Shown here: piece by piece, positions 1 through 12,100 of the stretch | Layout of the letters: every line of letters begins with the position of its first letter | Position numbering within the stretch: the stretch's first letter is position 1 | Assembly (NCBI GenBank): GCA_012184525.1 | Contig: WOFQ01000008.1 | Span: forward strand, 1 to 64,000 | DNA from: Xenoacremonium recifei | Lineage: Eukaryota; Ascomycota; Sordariomycetes; Hypocreales; Nectriaceae | DNA length: 64,000 nt | Reading direction: 5' to 3' | Position numbers and translations under genes: made by a program | The notes under the pieces: generated by a model | Told to the model about the DNA's origin: nothing | Seen by the model: only the letters and a program-made list of their open reading frames with translations | The model's database searches: none

Positions 1-80
1 CCCCCCGTCCCTCTGCGGGAAGAGCCGCCACCCGGGGTCTTCCAAAAACATTCACCCCCCTCCAATATTTCCCCTGGCGG

Positions 81-100
81 CCCCCCCCCCCCCCCCCCCC
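81..100. repeat. C20 homopolymer
   Basis: An uninterrupted run of 20 C lies about 70 nt upstream of the first start codon, within a C-rich stretch covering positions 1-100. It is in the promoter or leader of the DUF1770 gene. Homopolymers this long are prone to length variation and to assembly error, so the exact count is uncertain. Confidence 0.9.
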
Positions 101-167
101 GTCAGGGCCTTCAGAATCAGCTGTGCTCTGAGTCAAGGTTCTGTTCTCTAGGCAGACCTCCGTCGCC

Positions 168-699
168 ATGGAGTCGATCCCCACCGAGCTCGCCGCCACC
201 ATCCAGGCCGGCAGCATCAACCGCCATCCCGATCCGAAGCTCGACCTCAATCCATCCACAGCTGCCTCCAAAAAGGAGCCCGTAACGCTGCACCGGTTGC
301 ATGATGAAGGAATCGACGAGGATGAAGACGAAGACATCCCCTACAGTGTGCTGAGGCCGGCGCCCCGCTCATACAACCTGCCTCCGTTGCCGGACCTGCG
401 CTTCGAGCAGAGCTACCTGCGGAGTATCTCTGCTGCTGATACCTGGTGGAAGGTCGCTCTAATAACGGCGCGGGACCAAGTAAGCCAGCCCATTGATGTT
501 GTGTCTGGACTCTCTATCTAACATGGCCCAGGTCATGATGCCTCTAGCACAGGGTGTGCTCTACAATCTATTTCTCTGTGGCTGGCAACATTGGAACAGA
601 AACGCCCGGCTACATGGCAATACACTGGGTGCCCGGGTTCGAAGATGGTGGTGGGGAGTTAATAACTGGTCGATACCCAGTGCTACGAAGCGACGTTGA
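168..699 (+). CDS. DUF1770-family fungal protein
   Basis: Two exons, 168-479 and 532-699, encode 159 residues. The intron at 480-531 has a GTAAGC donor, a CTAAC branch point and a CAG acceptor, and the reading frame is kept across it. The N-terminal half is acidic (EDEDEDIPYS around residues 50-58). The C-terminal half is rich in tryptophan and arginine: WWKVALITARDQ, then LYNLFLCGWQHWNRNARLHG and ARVRRWWWGVNNW. From memory this matches the fungal-specific DUF1770 family, whose function is unknown. The start is the first ATG (gtcgccATG), and TCTAG at 147-151 could be the acceptor of a leader intron. It converges with the DDT/WHIM gene. Gene structure is fairly secure; the role is not known. 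Confidence 0.8.
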
Positions 700-1052
700 A
701 TCAACACGGTCTGGATAATGGAGTGTACAAGTAATGCCAATCCTCGGTTTATGTAGGACTATCAGAATAGAAGGAAACCAAAAGAGAAATCCTCTCAGGA
801 ACACTCAAAATGAAATCAAGATCAGGCAAATGGATCAATGTCATGTCTAGTTTCAGGAATTAATTCTCACTACCAAAGATACCATGCGGTAACATACGCG
901 CCACAGCCCTTTTTAAAATGTCATGCTTGAAGTAATCCGACCGTCCACAATGCCAGTGCCCTATAGCGTCCAAACGTAATGAGCCTGTAGTGCCGTCTGC
1001 TCCTTGCCTAATTGACCCCAACTCCGTTGAAATGAGAAACCAGACAAAGATC
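700..1052. other. Intergenic, convergent 3' ends
   Basis: This 353-nt spacer lies between two convergent genes. I see no open frame with family resemblance and no RNA gene. It should hold the two 3'UTRs. Confidence 0.6.
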
Positions 1053-3231
1053 CTACTCTTGGGAACCAACGTTGAGAGGTCGAGAGACAGGTTGTACATG
1101 TGTCTTCTCTGGGCTTCCTCTAAAAGCCAGAGGAGTCACATGAATAGTCGCCGGAGTAGCTGGGGGCTCGCGTTGGATGTCGTTGTTCGCCTCCTGGGAG
1201 GCAGGAGTCGGCGCCCAGCCAGATGATGGCTCCGTACCCTTCGGAGTGCCGTTACTCGGGGGCGCATCTTGCATCTCGATGAGCGGTGACGCCTGAGCCT
1301 TTGGTTTGTCTTCCGGTTGGAGGTTGAGAGGAACGACGCTAATGTTCTCGGCCTGTGTGTTCGGTTTCAACGCCGTCTTCAGTTTGGGGGGCGTAACGGA
1401 CAGCTTGACAACCAAGCTCTGGGGCTGGTCATCCAAGTCGTCGTTCACATCTGCCTCTGCTTCGTCGAATTCGTCTTCTTCTTCCGACTCGTCAGAGATA
1501 TGTGCGTCGACATCATTCTCGTCATCGCCAAACTCGGCCTCGCTCTCTTCATCTTCCGACTCCTCGCTATTGCGCCGAGATCGTGAGCTGGTGCCCGTCC
1601 AACCATTAGTACCATGATTCACAGCTGCTGACCTTCTGGGCCTGCCAGAGGGACCAACAGCATTTGCATCCTCAACCTCGGGTGTTCCGCCGTCGACGCT
1701 TCCTGGGGCGCTTGTAGCGTTGAGGCGATCGGGGGCCTTGATCTGCCGCCCGCTTGAAGTAGTCACTGGACCGGTTTCGACTGGGGTGTGGTTCCGAGTA
1801 TTTCGAGTAGACCGGCGCGTGGTGGAATCAGAGTAAATGTCTTCATCATCCGAGTAGGTGTACTTCATCTTTTTTCCACGAGTGCGACCCTCGTACATCG
1901 AGAAACCAGGCTCTGGCCGCTTGAACTGCTCTTTTCGCATCTGGCGATACTCTCGACGTTTTCGTTTCTATGCTCCAGTTAGCATGAAGTCAGATAATAA
2001 TAGAAGTGGTGTCCCTGGAATCACACAATGGAACGACAAGAGACACGCTCCGTGAAAGGGGCTAGGAGCGACCACCAGGAAATTGACGTACCTCTTCTCC
2101 GCCCTCGAAGCGAGGTATGGCGGCTCTCATCTTGTGGCTGAGTGCCTTCGCCTTAGGACCTCCGTCCTTCGTCTCGAGCTTGTCTGCGAGGGCCGTGAGC
2201 TCCTCGATGGTACCAGCCACGCTCCACCAGGTTCGGTTGGTTCCAGCAGGATTGCTTTCGCGATACACCCGGAAGGCCGTATCGTCTTGTCCTTCAATCA
2301 GGAAATATCGTCGCTTGTCACCATCCGATCCCCAAGGCTGCACCGATCTCGGCTGGTTCAAATCGTCCTCCTGGCGGTTCCCCTTGTAGGATTGGTTGAT
2401 GAGGCCCTTGACTGTATCTGAAGATGAAAGACACCATAGGATGAGAGTTCGAAGGAGAGTGAGCTGGGTAATAATCCTGTCAGTACATCTGGGACGAAAG
2501 AGGAACATAGAACCACCTACCCTTTCAGTCGGGTTCATTGAAGTAAAGGATGCGCCGGCGGACAAAGGGCTCTTGTCATCCCAAGCTGAGGGCCATTGAT
2601 TCTTGTGAGAGTTGATCGCATCTTCCAACGCCCTGCCATAGTGACCTTGCCTAGTTAAAGACGTGATTAGCACATTGCAGCGCTCGTTATTGGGTCATTC
2701 GTACTTGACGTCTTGCTTCCGATTCAGTATAAGCCCCAGCAACGCGCAGAGGAAGTGTTCGGTTCGATCGCCGGGGATGGATTCGACTACGTCTCGTTCG
2801 AGCTCCTGGGGGCCAAAGTGCGCCAGAGACTTGGGAAAAGCGTCGTTAAATCGATTTCGAAACATGACAATGAACTGGTCCCATGTTAGCATATAAGCCT
2901 ATGACGTTGGAACGCGATCTGTCGCGTCACAGCAAGCGCAAACGCGAATCCACGCCCGCCAGCGCGACAGGGCTCCCAGCACAGCATCGCCTCGATCACG
3001 TACAGCAATATCAGGATTGTCTGCCAGGACATATTCGTGCGGCGGCGAGGGTGATCGTTTGCGCGGTGGCGGCGAGGCATCCTTGGCCTTCTTCTCCGAC
3101 AGCTTGGGGAAGAACTTCAGGATGCCCGACTTAGGCTTCGCCACGACGACATCCTCAGCCTCGACATCGGATGGCACCGGCGACAGCGACGACAGCGACG
3201 ACAAATCGGAGGAATCGTCGTCTCCAGGCAT
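1053..3231 (-). CDS. DDT/WHIM-domain chromatin protein (RSF1/CECR2-like)
   Basis: Five exons on the minus strand: 3231-3004, 2874-2705, 2650-2521, 2463-2092 and 1967-1053. Together they encode 604 residues. Residues about 64-160 form a DDT-like helical region (DIAFIVMFRNRF, then FGPQELERDV and LCALLGLILN). Around residues 180-300 is a WHIM-type segment with LTLLRTLILWCL, a KRRYFLIEG strand, WWSVAGTIEELTAL and IPRFEGGEE followed by a basic KRKRREYRQ stretch. The C-terminal 300 residues are disordered, with SR/RR patches and a long acidic run (SEDEESEAEFGDDEND). Proteins of this build assist ISWI-type nucleosome remodellers, so I infer a nuclear chromatin role; the exact complex is not determined. 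The third intron (2464-2520) is 57 nt and stop-free in frame. Confidence 0.75.
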
Positions 3232-5112
3232 GTTTTGGTGGTTGAGGACGGTTGCAGGTGCAGAGTGAGGAGAGGTTGAGTTGTGTGGGGGAAGAATGTA
3301 AGAGGAGGAACGACGTAACAGCTAGGTAGGTTCTCGCGCCCATGTGCACGCACTAGGCTTGTCTATGAGCCGAATCACGACTTGTGGATTCTGATAGGTC
3401 ACGGCAAGCATCAATTAACTATAGGACCTACGTTCTACGGGTCTCGCAGGGCCGCCCTTGGGACTCCCTCGTCCAGACACCACCATCCGCCCTTCTCCTG
3501 CTCAAACATTCCACTGTCGCATCGCATGAGCCAGCCCGGCCAGGGCTCCGCGCAGCTCGACACACGCGCCGCCGTCATCTGGAACGTGTTCTCTCAGCCT
3601 CGATAGCGCCAACCACTGGCATCCTGACTCGAAAGTGAGAAACACATCACAATAGCCTCACCATTCGCCTCTTCTCAACGCCAACAGACAGCCCATCCTA
3701 TGAACACGAATCCTCGCTGCAAGCCATCGGCGATGGGGCTTAAGTGAGGCTTTGGGTTGGTGTAGACAAAATGGTATCCCAACTCTGCACTAGCATTAGA
3801 GTTGCGACGTGTTCTGAGGTGATAACCCCGACCCGACTCGATCAACATCCGGCGCGTTGAGAACGGACCTAAGAAAGCAGAAGTTCACAGGGTGCTGACG
3901 CGCCTCAACTCATGAGCCTAGACAAACTCCACGGCCATTAGATGTGGCATTGACGACCGACCCCGAACGGTTGAACAGTGTCTCATCAGCCCAATCAACC
4001 CCCGGGCCCGGAACTCAACAACGCATCTCACTTGAGGCGCGCTGTTCAGAGAGACAGAATCCGATGCTTTGATGTAGTACTAAGAGCGTGTCAACATTTG
4101 ATGCTTCGTTCCGACCTTAATCTTGATATCGCACCATCTCCGTGATTCTGTCCAAGCCCGTTGGGTGGATTTTCTGGCATAGACCACTCGGTCAGACCCA
4201 GCCGTGGTCGCGCCAGACAAGTCCCATCCTAGAAACCAGGCAAATGGCATCATCACCAGCATCCCGAAATCATCGCAAATTTGCGCTCAAAACAAGCCCC
4301 GGACGAGCGATTTGATGATATCCAGTGACAACTAGATTATTTTGAGCCAGGAATCGCGAACCCGAGGTGTGGACACCTGCGAACGGACGCCGTTGTCATT
4401 ATGATCGAGGTTAATGATCATATGAGATGGGTGGATGCCATGGCTCCTGGAGTTGACGCGTTGGCGATGTCGCGGAGCAGGCTGGGGCTGGTGCAGCGTG
4501 GTGTTGATCTCAATCAAGAAGAGGTGGAAAGTGAAAGGGGAGCCTGAGTTGATTGGAAATGACCGCTAGAACAGATCCGTCAAGGTTTGGTGGATTTTCA
4601 TTGGTGAGATCCGATCGCTTACTTCAGCGACCTTTCGTCGCTTATTTAACGGTGAGCGCCGAACATGGTGTATTCGGATTGCTTGAGATTCCGGAGGAAA
4701 AGGTTTCAATTCAAAGCTGGGAGTAAATCTGAAGAGTCACGGGCTAAGACGATTTTCTTGATCAACGGCGCAAAATTATCAAAGTATCAAATCTTTGAGT
4801 CTGCTATCGAGAAGCCATGAAGATACAGGCATGTCCATCCATGATGAGTGGAGAGTGGAGGTCGGAAATCCAAAGGTCGCGCCCCACCATCCCCAAAAGT
4901 TCAATGTCACGTGGTCAGGGCTCCTCCCGCCCATCGCCAGTGCTGCGCACAAAAAATTATCAGCCCCAGCGGCACGGAGGAGTCTTTGACAAAACACCAA
5001 GCGGCCCAAGCCAGGTATTTTCCACCTCGACCTCCTTCCCCTCAGGCTTCTACTAACCACAGCTTCACAGCATCTACCCTTCCCTTTTTCCGTCCAGCGA
5101 AGAAGCGTCGCC
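3232..5112. other. Intergenic, divergent promoters of the DDT/WHIM gene and uL2
   Basis: This 1.9-kb spacer separates two divergently transcribed genes. I see no convincing gene in it. A 26-codon frame at 3526-3606 has codon-like composition but no continuation I could support. The last 100 nt before the uL2 start are pyrimidine-rich and contain a probable leader intron. Confidence 0.55.
5015..5070 (+). other. Probable 5'UTR intron of the uL2 gene
   Basis: Donor CCAG|GTATTT starts at 5015. A perfect TACTAAC branch point lies at about 5050-5056, followed by CTTCACAG ending at 5070, 42 nt before the ATG. A nearer CAG ends at 5062 but lies very close to the branch point. This is predicted from sequence signals only. 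Confidence 0.5.
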
Positions 5113-6159
5113 ATGGGTAGAGTCATTCGAAACCAGCGAAAGGGTCGCGGCTCGATTTTCAGTCAGTACCAACCGTCCCTCGAAACGACCTCGACGTCGA
5201 TATCGATCATGAAGAATTGAAGAATACTGACCTTGGATCACAGCGGCCAACACCCGCCTGAACAAGGCTCCCGCCAAGTTCCGCAACCTCGACTACGCCG
5301 AGCGCCATGGCTACCTCCGTGGTGTAGTCCGCGACATCATCCACGACCCTGGTCAGTTTCCCGACGATTTTCTGCATGGTGGAGGACGGAATCGAAAACT
5401 CTAGGACGAGGACTAACAAGGGATCTCTGTACAGGTCGTGGTGCTCCCCTCGCCAAGGTTGTCTTCCGCCACCCCTACAAGTTCAAGCAGGTCACCGAGA
5501 CCTTCATCGCCAACGAGGGCATGTACACTGGTCAATTCATCTACGCTGGCAAGAAGGCCGCTCTCACCGTCGGCAACGTCCTTCCCCTCGGTGAGATGCC
5601 TGAGGGTACCGTCGTCTCGAACGTCGAGGAGAAGATCGGCGACCGAGGAACCCTGGGCCGAACCTCCGGCAACTACATCACCGTTGTCGGCCACAACCCC
5701 GATGAGGGCAAGACCCGAATCAAGCTCCCCTCCGGTGCCAAGAAGGTCGTCTCCTCTGGCTCCCGAGGCATGATCGGTATCGTCGCCGGTGGTGGCCGAA
5801 CCGACAAGCCCCTCCTGAGTACGTGTCTCGACGGAACTTGTTAGGTGTGGAATACGTTCTAACATGTGTGTTTGTACAGAGGCCTCGCGTGCCAAGCATA
5901 AGTTCGCCGTCAAGCGAAACAGCTGGCCCAAGACTCGTGGTGTTGCCATGAACCCTGTCGACCATCCTCACGGTGGTGTAAGTATTTTCCAGACGTCGAG
6001 AAGAATTGCAGACACGCTGACACAATGGAACAGGGTAACCATCAGCACATCGGTAAGGCTTCGACCATCTCACGATACGCTGCCCAGGGTCAGAAGGCGG
6101 GTCTTATTGCTGCGAGAAGGACGGGTCTGTTGCGTGGTACCCAGAAGACGAAGGAGTAA
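5113..6159 (+). CDS. RPL2: 60S ribosomal protein uL2 (L2/L8)
   Basis: Five exons, 5113-5161, 5244-5351, 5435-5818, 5880-5977 and 6034-6159, encode 254 residues, the same length as the yeast protein. It begins MGRVIRNQRKGRGSIF. The second exon ends at the IIHDPGRGAPLAKV segment. The family hallmark HPHGGGNHQHIGK, which contacts the peptidyl-transferase region of 25S rRNA, is rebuilt exactly across the last intron. The C-terminus is RRTGLLRGTQKTKE. All introns have consensus donors (GTCAGT, GTACGT or GTAAGT). Four introns within about 1 kb, mostly near the 5' end, is usual for fungal ribosomal protein genes. Codon use is strongly biased to C-ending codons, as expected for high expression. It is part of the large ribosomal subunit. 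Confidence 0.97.
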
Positions 6160-6999
6160 GGGGGCTGGAATTTCATGGTCTCATTGGGATGGTGTTAAAC
6201 TGGCTTGCTTACATCTATTGATGGTACTGCTAGAGGGCAGAAGGCGGGCAGCTCCGGAGGGCAAGTACTATGGCATTTGGCGCACAAAAATATTGAAGCC
6301 CGATTCTCTCATGTGAAAGGTGTGAATGAGACTAGGAGCTGTGAGGCGAAGGACAGGAGAAGAGAACAAGACTCCCTGCAATGTCCTGGATATAGCTGTC
6401 GAGCAATGGAGGACAGTGGATGTGAGGAGTCCAGACAGACACAACCGTTTCCAACAGCTATTGCCCCTTCGTGCCACTGTGCTTTTATCTACTGAACGCA
6501 TGAGCATAACCATCGACAGCGCCATGCCGAGCTGTTCCGAGAGATGCTTGAGACGAGGTGGGCCGAAGGTGAAAGAGCGGATCGACAAGGTCACCTGTTC
6601 GTCATCAGGTGGCTTTTTGAAGAAGGGGAGATGCCAATCTGAAAATTGAGGTCATAACCGCGGCGTAGTCCAGAGCCGGTGCCATGCTAATTGCCATAGG
6701 GACCTAGATCGGGTAGGGGCGCATCTCAGAAGTGCATAGCGGAAACACCGGTACAAAGCTGGAGAGCCTCTTCCCATGCAACTTCCCGTCCGGAAGACGG
6801 GAAACGAACGGGAACGGTAGCGGGAAATAGAAAACGGAAAACGGCCTGACCTCAACATCCATGGCCCATCCCTCCTTCCTCGCATTGATCATACGATGCA
6901 GGGTCGACAAAGCTTAAATACAGCTGGGAATTAATAACTCCCATCTCCTCAGAACTGTCCAATCTCCACAACTCTCTCCTTTCCACCTCGACATTCAAC
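6160..6999. other. Intergenic, uL2 3' region and adenosine kinase promoter
   Basis: This 840-nt tandem spacer contains only short frames without family resemblance. The final 80 nt are CT-rich (tctcctttccacctcg), as is common for fungal leaders. Confidence 0.55.
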
Positions 7000-8590
7000 A
7001 TGTTCGCGCTCAAGCCAACGGCCCAGGCCCTCCCCCTCCGCATTGCCAGGTGCTCCGTTCGCCGGGCTTCAGGCCTTGCTCCGTCTCGGCTGCCGAAGCT
7101 CCAGGCCCAATCCCAGGCCCCACGCAGCAGCTGGAGCACTTCTCACCCCACCATCAACCCCTCCATCAGCAGCTTCAAACTCTTCCCCTCCATCACCGCT
7201 ACCGCAGGTTCATCAAGGTTACCGTCCTCGACAAGACAATTGCGCATCATGGCCCCCAAGGAATTCGGTCTTCTCTGTCTGGAGAACCCCCTCCTCGGTA
7301 TGTCCGCCTTTTTTAGAAGCAATTGCACGCTTCTGCATCAATTTCCCCCCCGCCCCGCGTTCTGTTGAGAGACATAATATACTAACTATTGTTCCCCAGA
7401 CATCCAGGCCTTCGGCGACCAGGCCCTCCTGGACAAGTACGGCCTCAAGGCCAACGACGCCATCCTTGCTGAGGAGAAGCACATTCCGCTCTACGAGGAC
7501 CTCCTCAACAACTACGATGCCAAGCTGATCGCTGGTGGTGCCGCCCAGAACAGCGCTCGTGGTGCCCAGTACATCCTGCCCCCCAACAGCGTCGTCTACC
7601 TCGGCGGTGCTGGCGATGATAAGTACTCGGCCATCCTCCTCGATGCCGTCAAGGCCGCTGGCCTCCGAGTCGAGTACCGTGTCGACCCCAAGGAGAAGAC
7701 CGGCCGCTGCGGTGCCATCATCACCGGCCACAACCGCAGTCTTTGCACCGACCTCGGCGCCGCCAACCACTACGACCTTGACCACCTGAAGAAGCCCGAG
7801 ATCTGGAAGCTCGTCGAGAACGCCGATGTCTACTACGTCGGTGGCTTCCACTTCACTGGTGAGCATCCTCTAAGCGGACCTCTCATACACCCCCAGACTA
7901 ACGTGATCCCAGTTTGCCCCCCGGCCATTATGGAGTTGGCCAAGCAAGCCGCCGAGCACAACAAGATCTTCGTCTTGTCCCTTTCCGCTCCCTTCATTCC
8001 CCAGTTCTTCAAGGAGGTCGTCGACGCCAGCGCTCCCTACTGGGACTACATCATCGGCAACGAGACCGAGGCCGCCGCTTACGCCGAGTCCCACGGCCTG
8101 GAGAGCAAGGAGCCCAAGGACGTCGTCAAGGTCCTTGCCAACCTGCCCAAGGAGAACACCCTTCGCAAGCGAATTGCCATTGTCACCCAGGGCACCGAGC
8201 CTACTCTCGTCGCCATCCAGGGCGAGGATGAGATCCGCGAGTTCCCCGTGCACGCCATCGACAAGTCCCAGATCAACGACACCAACGGTGCTGGTGATGC
8301 CTTCGCCGGCGGTCTCCTGGCCGGTATCGTCGAGGGCAAGCCTCTCGAGACCAGCATCGACATGGGCCAGTGGCTCGCTCGTCTCAGCATTCAGGAACTT
8401 GGTCCTTCGTAAGTCATACCAACATCTTCTCATTCATCGCTATATGCTTTCTACACTGTCTCCCACCCACGTGCTTGTTCGCCCCCATAAGAACAGCCGA
8501 TCCCTTTCTCAAATAACGCTCTCCCGCCTTCCGAAGCTAACTGCTCGCAGGTATCCTTTCCCCAAGCAGGCTTACCAGGCCTCCTCGTAA
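7000..8590 (+). CDS. Adenosine kinase (PfkB family), with N-terminal extension
   Basis: Exons 7000-7297, 7400-7858, 7913-8408 and 8551-8590 encode 430 residues from the first ATG, or 347 from the in-frame ATG at 7249 (MAPKEFGLLCLENPLL), which is the usual family start and length. The enzyme phosphorylates adenosine to AMP with ATP, clearing adenosine made by the methyl cycle. Visible motifs are the substrate region GGAAQNSARGAQ, the GGAGDDKYS loop, GNETEAAAYA, and the catalytic PfkB signature NDTNGAGDAFAGG whose aspartate is the general base. The 83 residues before M84 contain no Asp or Glu and about a dozen Arg/Lys (MFALKPTAQALPLRIARC at the start), which resembles a mitochondrial presequence. 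Both ATGs have A at -3. The kinase assignment is firm; which start is used is open. Confidence 0.95.
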
Positions 8591-9181
8591 GCCTATCCAT
8601 AGACAGCTTATCCTGCATAAATATCCTCTTGGAATGAATGTGACTTGGCGTTGAGGGCTCATGGGAAAACGGTTTCAACAACGGCGTTTTGCATCCAAGG
8701 AGGGGAGGGCCAATTGTGCGGCTCCCCTTTCGCATAGCGGCTCGGGTATCCTCCACGATCCCGATGATATCTGATCGAGCAAATTTTTGAGAAAATAAAA
8801 GACATTGCTTTGCTTGTGCCCGAAACATTACCGCCTCAGCCCGGTCATCAAATCAGGACCACAGTATCGCATGGCAAATGAATTCCAACTCAAATCCGTG
8901 CGATAAATGTGTCGTATCGGCAAGCTTATATATCAATCAGCCCTTAGGTGTCCCCCCTTAGACTAAAGGAAGTGACAGATCGTCCCTCGAAATGGCTGTT
9001 GAGTCGGGCCAAGAGCCACAAAACAGTGCATATACTCCAACAACGACCTTGTACCCAAACTAGTGGTGTTGCGGTCCATGCTGGCATCTCTCCATCCCCT
9101 GCATGCAACAGCAAAAGGTATCAGACGTAGCCCTGAGCGCGCCAATGGTGTAATCTCTGCAAACTACCGGCCATTTCTGCT
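8591..9181. other. Intergenic, convergent 3' ends
   Basis: This 591-nt spacer lies between the 3' ends of adenosine kinase and the Est1-like gene. AAAATAAAAG at about 8792-8803 could serve as a polyadenylation signal. No gene was seen. Confidence 0.5.
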
Positions 9182-12100
9182 CTACTCGGTGGCAAAGGCT
9201 TGCATGAGAATCGCCTGGTCGTAGCTCGACGTCGTGGTATCGGCCTGCAGCCGAATATTCGCGCCGGGACCGTTTTCACGACTCGGCGTGAAGCCCTCGC
9301 GGGCGGCGCGGCCAGGCGGCGGCATGCGGAAGCCAGCGCCGCTGTTGCTGCTGCTGCCGGGGTTCGCGGGCGTGCCCTGGTACAGGCTGCTGGGGTGCGA
9401 GAAGGCCGAGGCGCCGGACGAGATGGGATAGTTCTCGGGGTAGTAGCCGTAGGGAGTGGTTGGGATGGTCTCCTTGGGGCGGCGCGAGGAGGCCTGGCCC
9501 CAGCTGCTGAAGGCGGAGGTGCGGCGGGGGGGGCTTTGGGTTGGGCGCGAGGGCTGCTGGAAGGACTGCAGGAGGTGTGAGCGGTGGGCGTCGTCGGCGC
9601 TGGATGCGAAGTCGAAGGACGGGCTGGGCATCATCATGTTGTTGCTTGCTGGTCGCGGTGTGTGGTCCACGAGAGGCCGCTGGTCCAAAGGCGGCTGATA
9701 ATCCCGGTACGGATTACGGTCCATGTCTTGCTGATGGTTCGGTAGCGTGAGACGTGGCTCCGGAGCCCTCTCTTCCACAGGACGGCTTGACCCCTGAGCA
9801 GCGACTGCAGCGGCTGCGGCTTCTTCCGCATACCAGGTTCTCTTTCCGGTCGACGAGTTTGGGCTAGTCGGGTTGTTGAAGAGCTCTCTGGTGGCTTGCA
9901 GCGCGGTATCGTTCTCAGGCGAGTCGATCATCCAACTCCAAGGCAAAGACTGATACTTCGTAGGCTGGACAGGCTTGGTGAAACCTTTCTCGTTGGAGAT
10001 CTGCGCAAAGATCTCGTCTGCAGTACTGGAGTGCATGCCGTACGAGGTTTCGTCGCGGGATCCGTAGGGGCTGGATCTCTTGTCTGTCATTCCAACCAAG
10101 GGTGCCAGGATATCCAGGACAGCTTCCTTTGCGGGATCGGTCCCTCGCTCCATGTTATAGTCCGCGAAGGTCAGACCCGAAGGTGATCCGGACATAGCCT
10201 GGGTGGTGGAAAAGCTTTCTTGTTGTCTAAGGCTAGCTGGGATGCCAGTCGGAATACCAGCCGGCAGATTCGTAGAAACGGCCGGAACTTGGGTTCTCGC
10301 TTGGGGGGCCGGCGAAGGTTGAGATGCTGCCGCAGGTTCAACGGCCGGTGGCTTTGACAGCATGTCCGTGGGTTTGGGGGTTTCCAAATCCCCATTGGGT
10401 ACGAATTCCTGGTACGCAAATACCAGGCCATTAGACGAGACATCCAGAGCCAGAGGAACACTATTGTCTCCTGCAAGAAAATAGGCACAGCGGAGAACGT
10501 CCAGCATCCGAGCTAGCGACTCCTGGAGAGGAGCAAGGCGATTCTCTTTGCGCAAGAGTCGAGGCTTCGAAATGCCTTCTTGGTCAGCCCATAGCCTGCA
10601 TTCCCGCGGGATGCCATCTCGGAGGGGAAGCAGACCACGTGTCTCCAGATCTTCAAACAGCATATAGGGCAAGGGCGCCAAGTGTTGCGTGTAAGTATCG
10701 CTGCACAGCAAGTTGAAAATCTTAGCGAGATACTTTGTCATGTTAGGCACGAGAGGGCCGAACGCAATCGCGGCGCCAAAGATTTCATGGCGACGACCAC
10801 TCAACCACATTATGTAAGTGCGCAGAAGGGGAAGAAGATTCTCGATGATAACGTTCGTCTTCTCCTCATCTGTGCTGTGAGAGCTGTCGGAACGGACAAT
10901 TTCGGCGAGCTCGCCCTCGATGGTCTCAGACAAGGCCATGATGAATCGAATGTTTAAGCGTAATGTATACTGGCAAAAGCGCGACGCATTTTCACTTTGT
11001 GATTCTACATCGAGTTAGTAAGAGCTTGATGAGATGCGATATATGGAGTCGTAATCTTACCAGTATATTTCTTGCAGGCAACATGGTATGCCGCAATATT
11101 GATCAAAACCATCTTCAAGAGGACTTCGCCAGAATCGTGGCTTTTGGATGCCATTCGCAACCTATGCATGACCTCCGTCTCCAGCTCCGAGTGCTGGGGA
11201 AATACGTCTCCCTCGTAGAAGAAAGCATGTAGCTTCACGAACCACATGGTGAATGCATGGTACCGACCAACCGATGGATCGTTGGAGGAGGTCGAGTCTG
11301 GCAATCGCAGGGGTTTGAATTCGGCCCTGAGGTTCTGCTCTGCATTGGGATGGGGATTCTCGACAGCCCAAGCGCGATAGAAGGCATAGACAATCTCGAT
11401 ATGACGGCCCTCTTCCAGCTGAACAATACCCATCTGATGGAAGGCGAAACCCGAGGTAGGCATGAGGTCATGGGCGAGGCTGTAGAAAATGAGAGCCCCC
11501 ATCTGTACGGACTTCTTATGCGTAGCCTGTCCTCTATATCGCGAGAGGTCGCCCAGATGAATCAGAGTCGAGTGGCAGGAGTGAAGGACGACCGTCGACG
11601 TCCTAGAGGGAACAGGACTGATCATGTCATTTATTCCAGCTGGAACGATCAGTTCGACTTTGATACCCTTGGCGACGCGCTTCAGCTCAGGGATATCATA
11701 TCGAGCGGTCAGGCGCTGAATGAATCCTTTGTAGAACTTTATGGAAATGTGCAAAAACTTGTTGTACTGTTGCTCAATCTTCCTCTTCTCAACGGTCTGA
11801 TTGGGGGATCTAAGTCGGCCCAGGATTCGTCGGTAATGATGATTGATGGTCGTATGAGCTGTCCATAAGACTGATTCGGATTTCTCAGCAATGGCGTAGT
11901 CGAGGTCCCGGAAGATGGTCTGCACACAGCCAAGGCGAAATCTGGAGGCAGCACGCCGGTCAGCCTAATACGAGGCATCAAATGGTGCGCATATCAACTT
12001 ACTTGGCCAACAGGTCGTCGATCACCTCAAATTGGTTCATATCAATAGGCTCGCCGTCACCCTTGGGCAGCTTCTCCAGCTCTTTTATCAACTCCTTATG

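Noticed and set aside
3526..3606. 26-codon frame with gene-like codons (MSQPGQGSAQLDTRAAVIW)
   Set aside because: I could not find a following exon that keeps frame, and no family resemblance. It might be a small gene, but support is too weak.
5413..5949. 178-codon frame antisense to uL2
   Set aside because: Shadow of a highly codon-biased ribosomal protein gene.
7219..8433. Long frames antisense to adenosine kinase (215 and 187 codons)
   Set aside because: They mirror the strongly C-ending codons of the real gene; the sense strand has a complete, recognisable enzyme with proper introns.
9200..9580. Gly/Arg/Ala-rich frame antisense to the Est1-like gene
   Set aside because: Low-complexity complement of the Pro/Ser-rich tail; no independent support.
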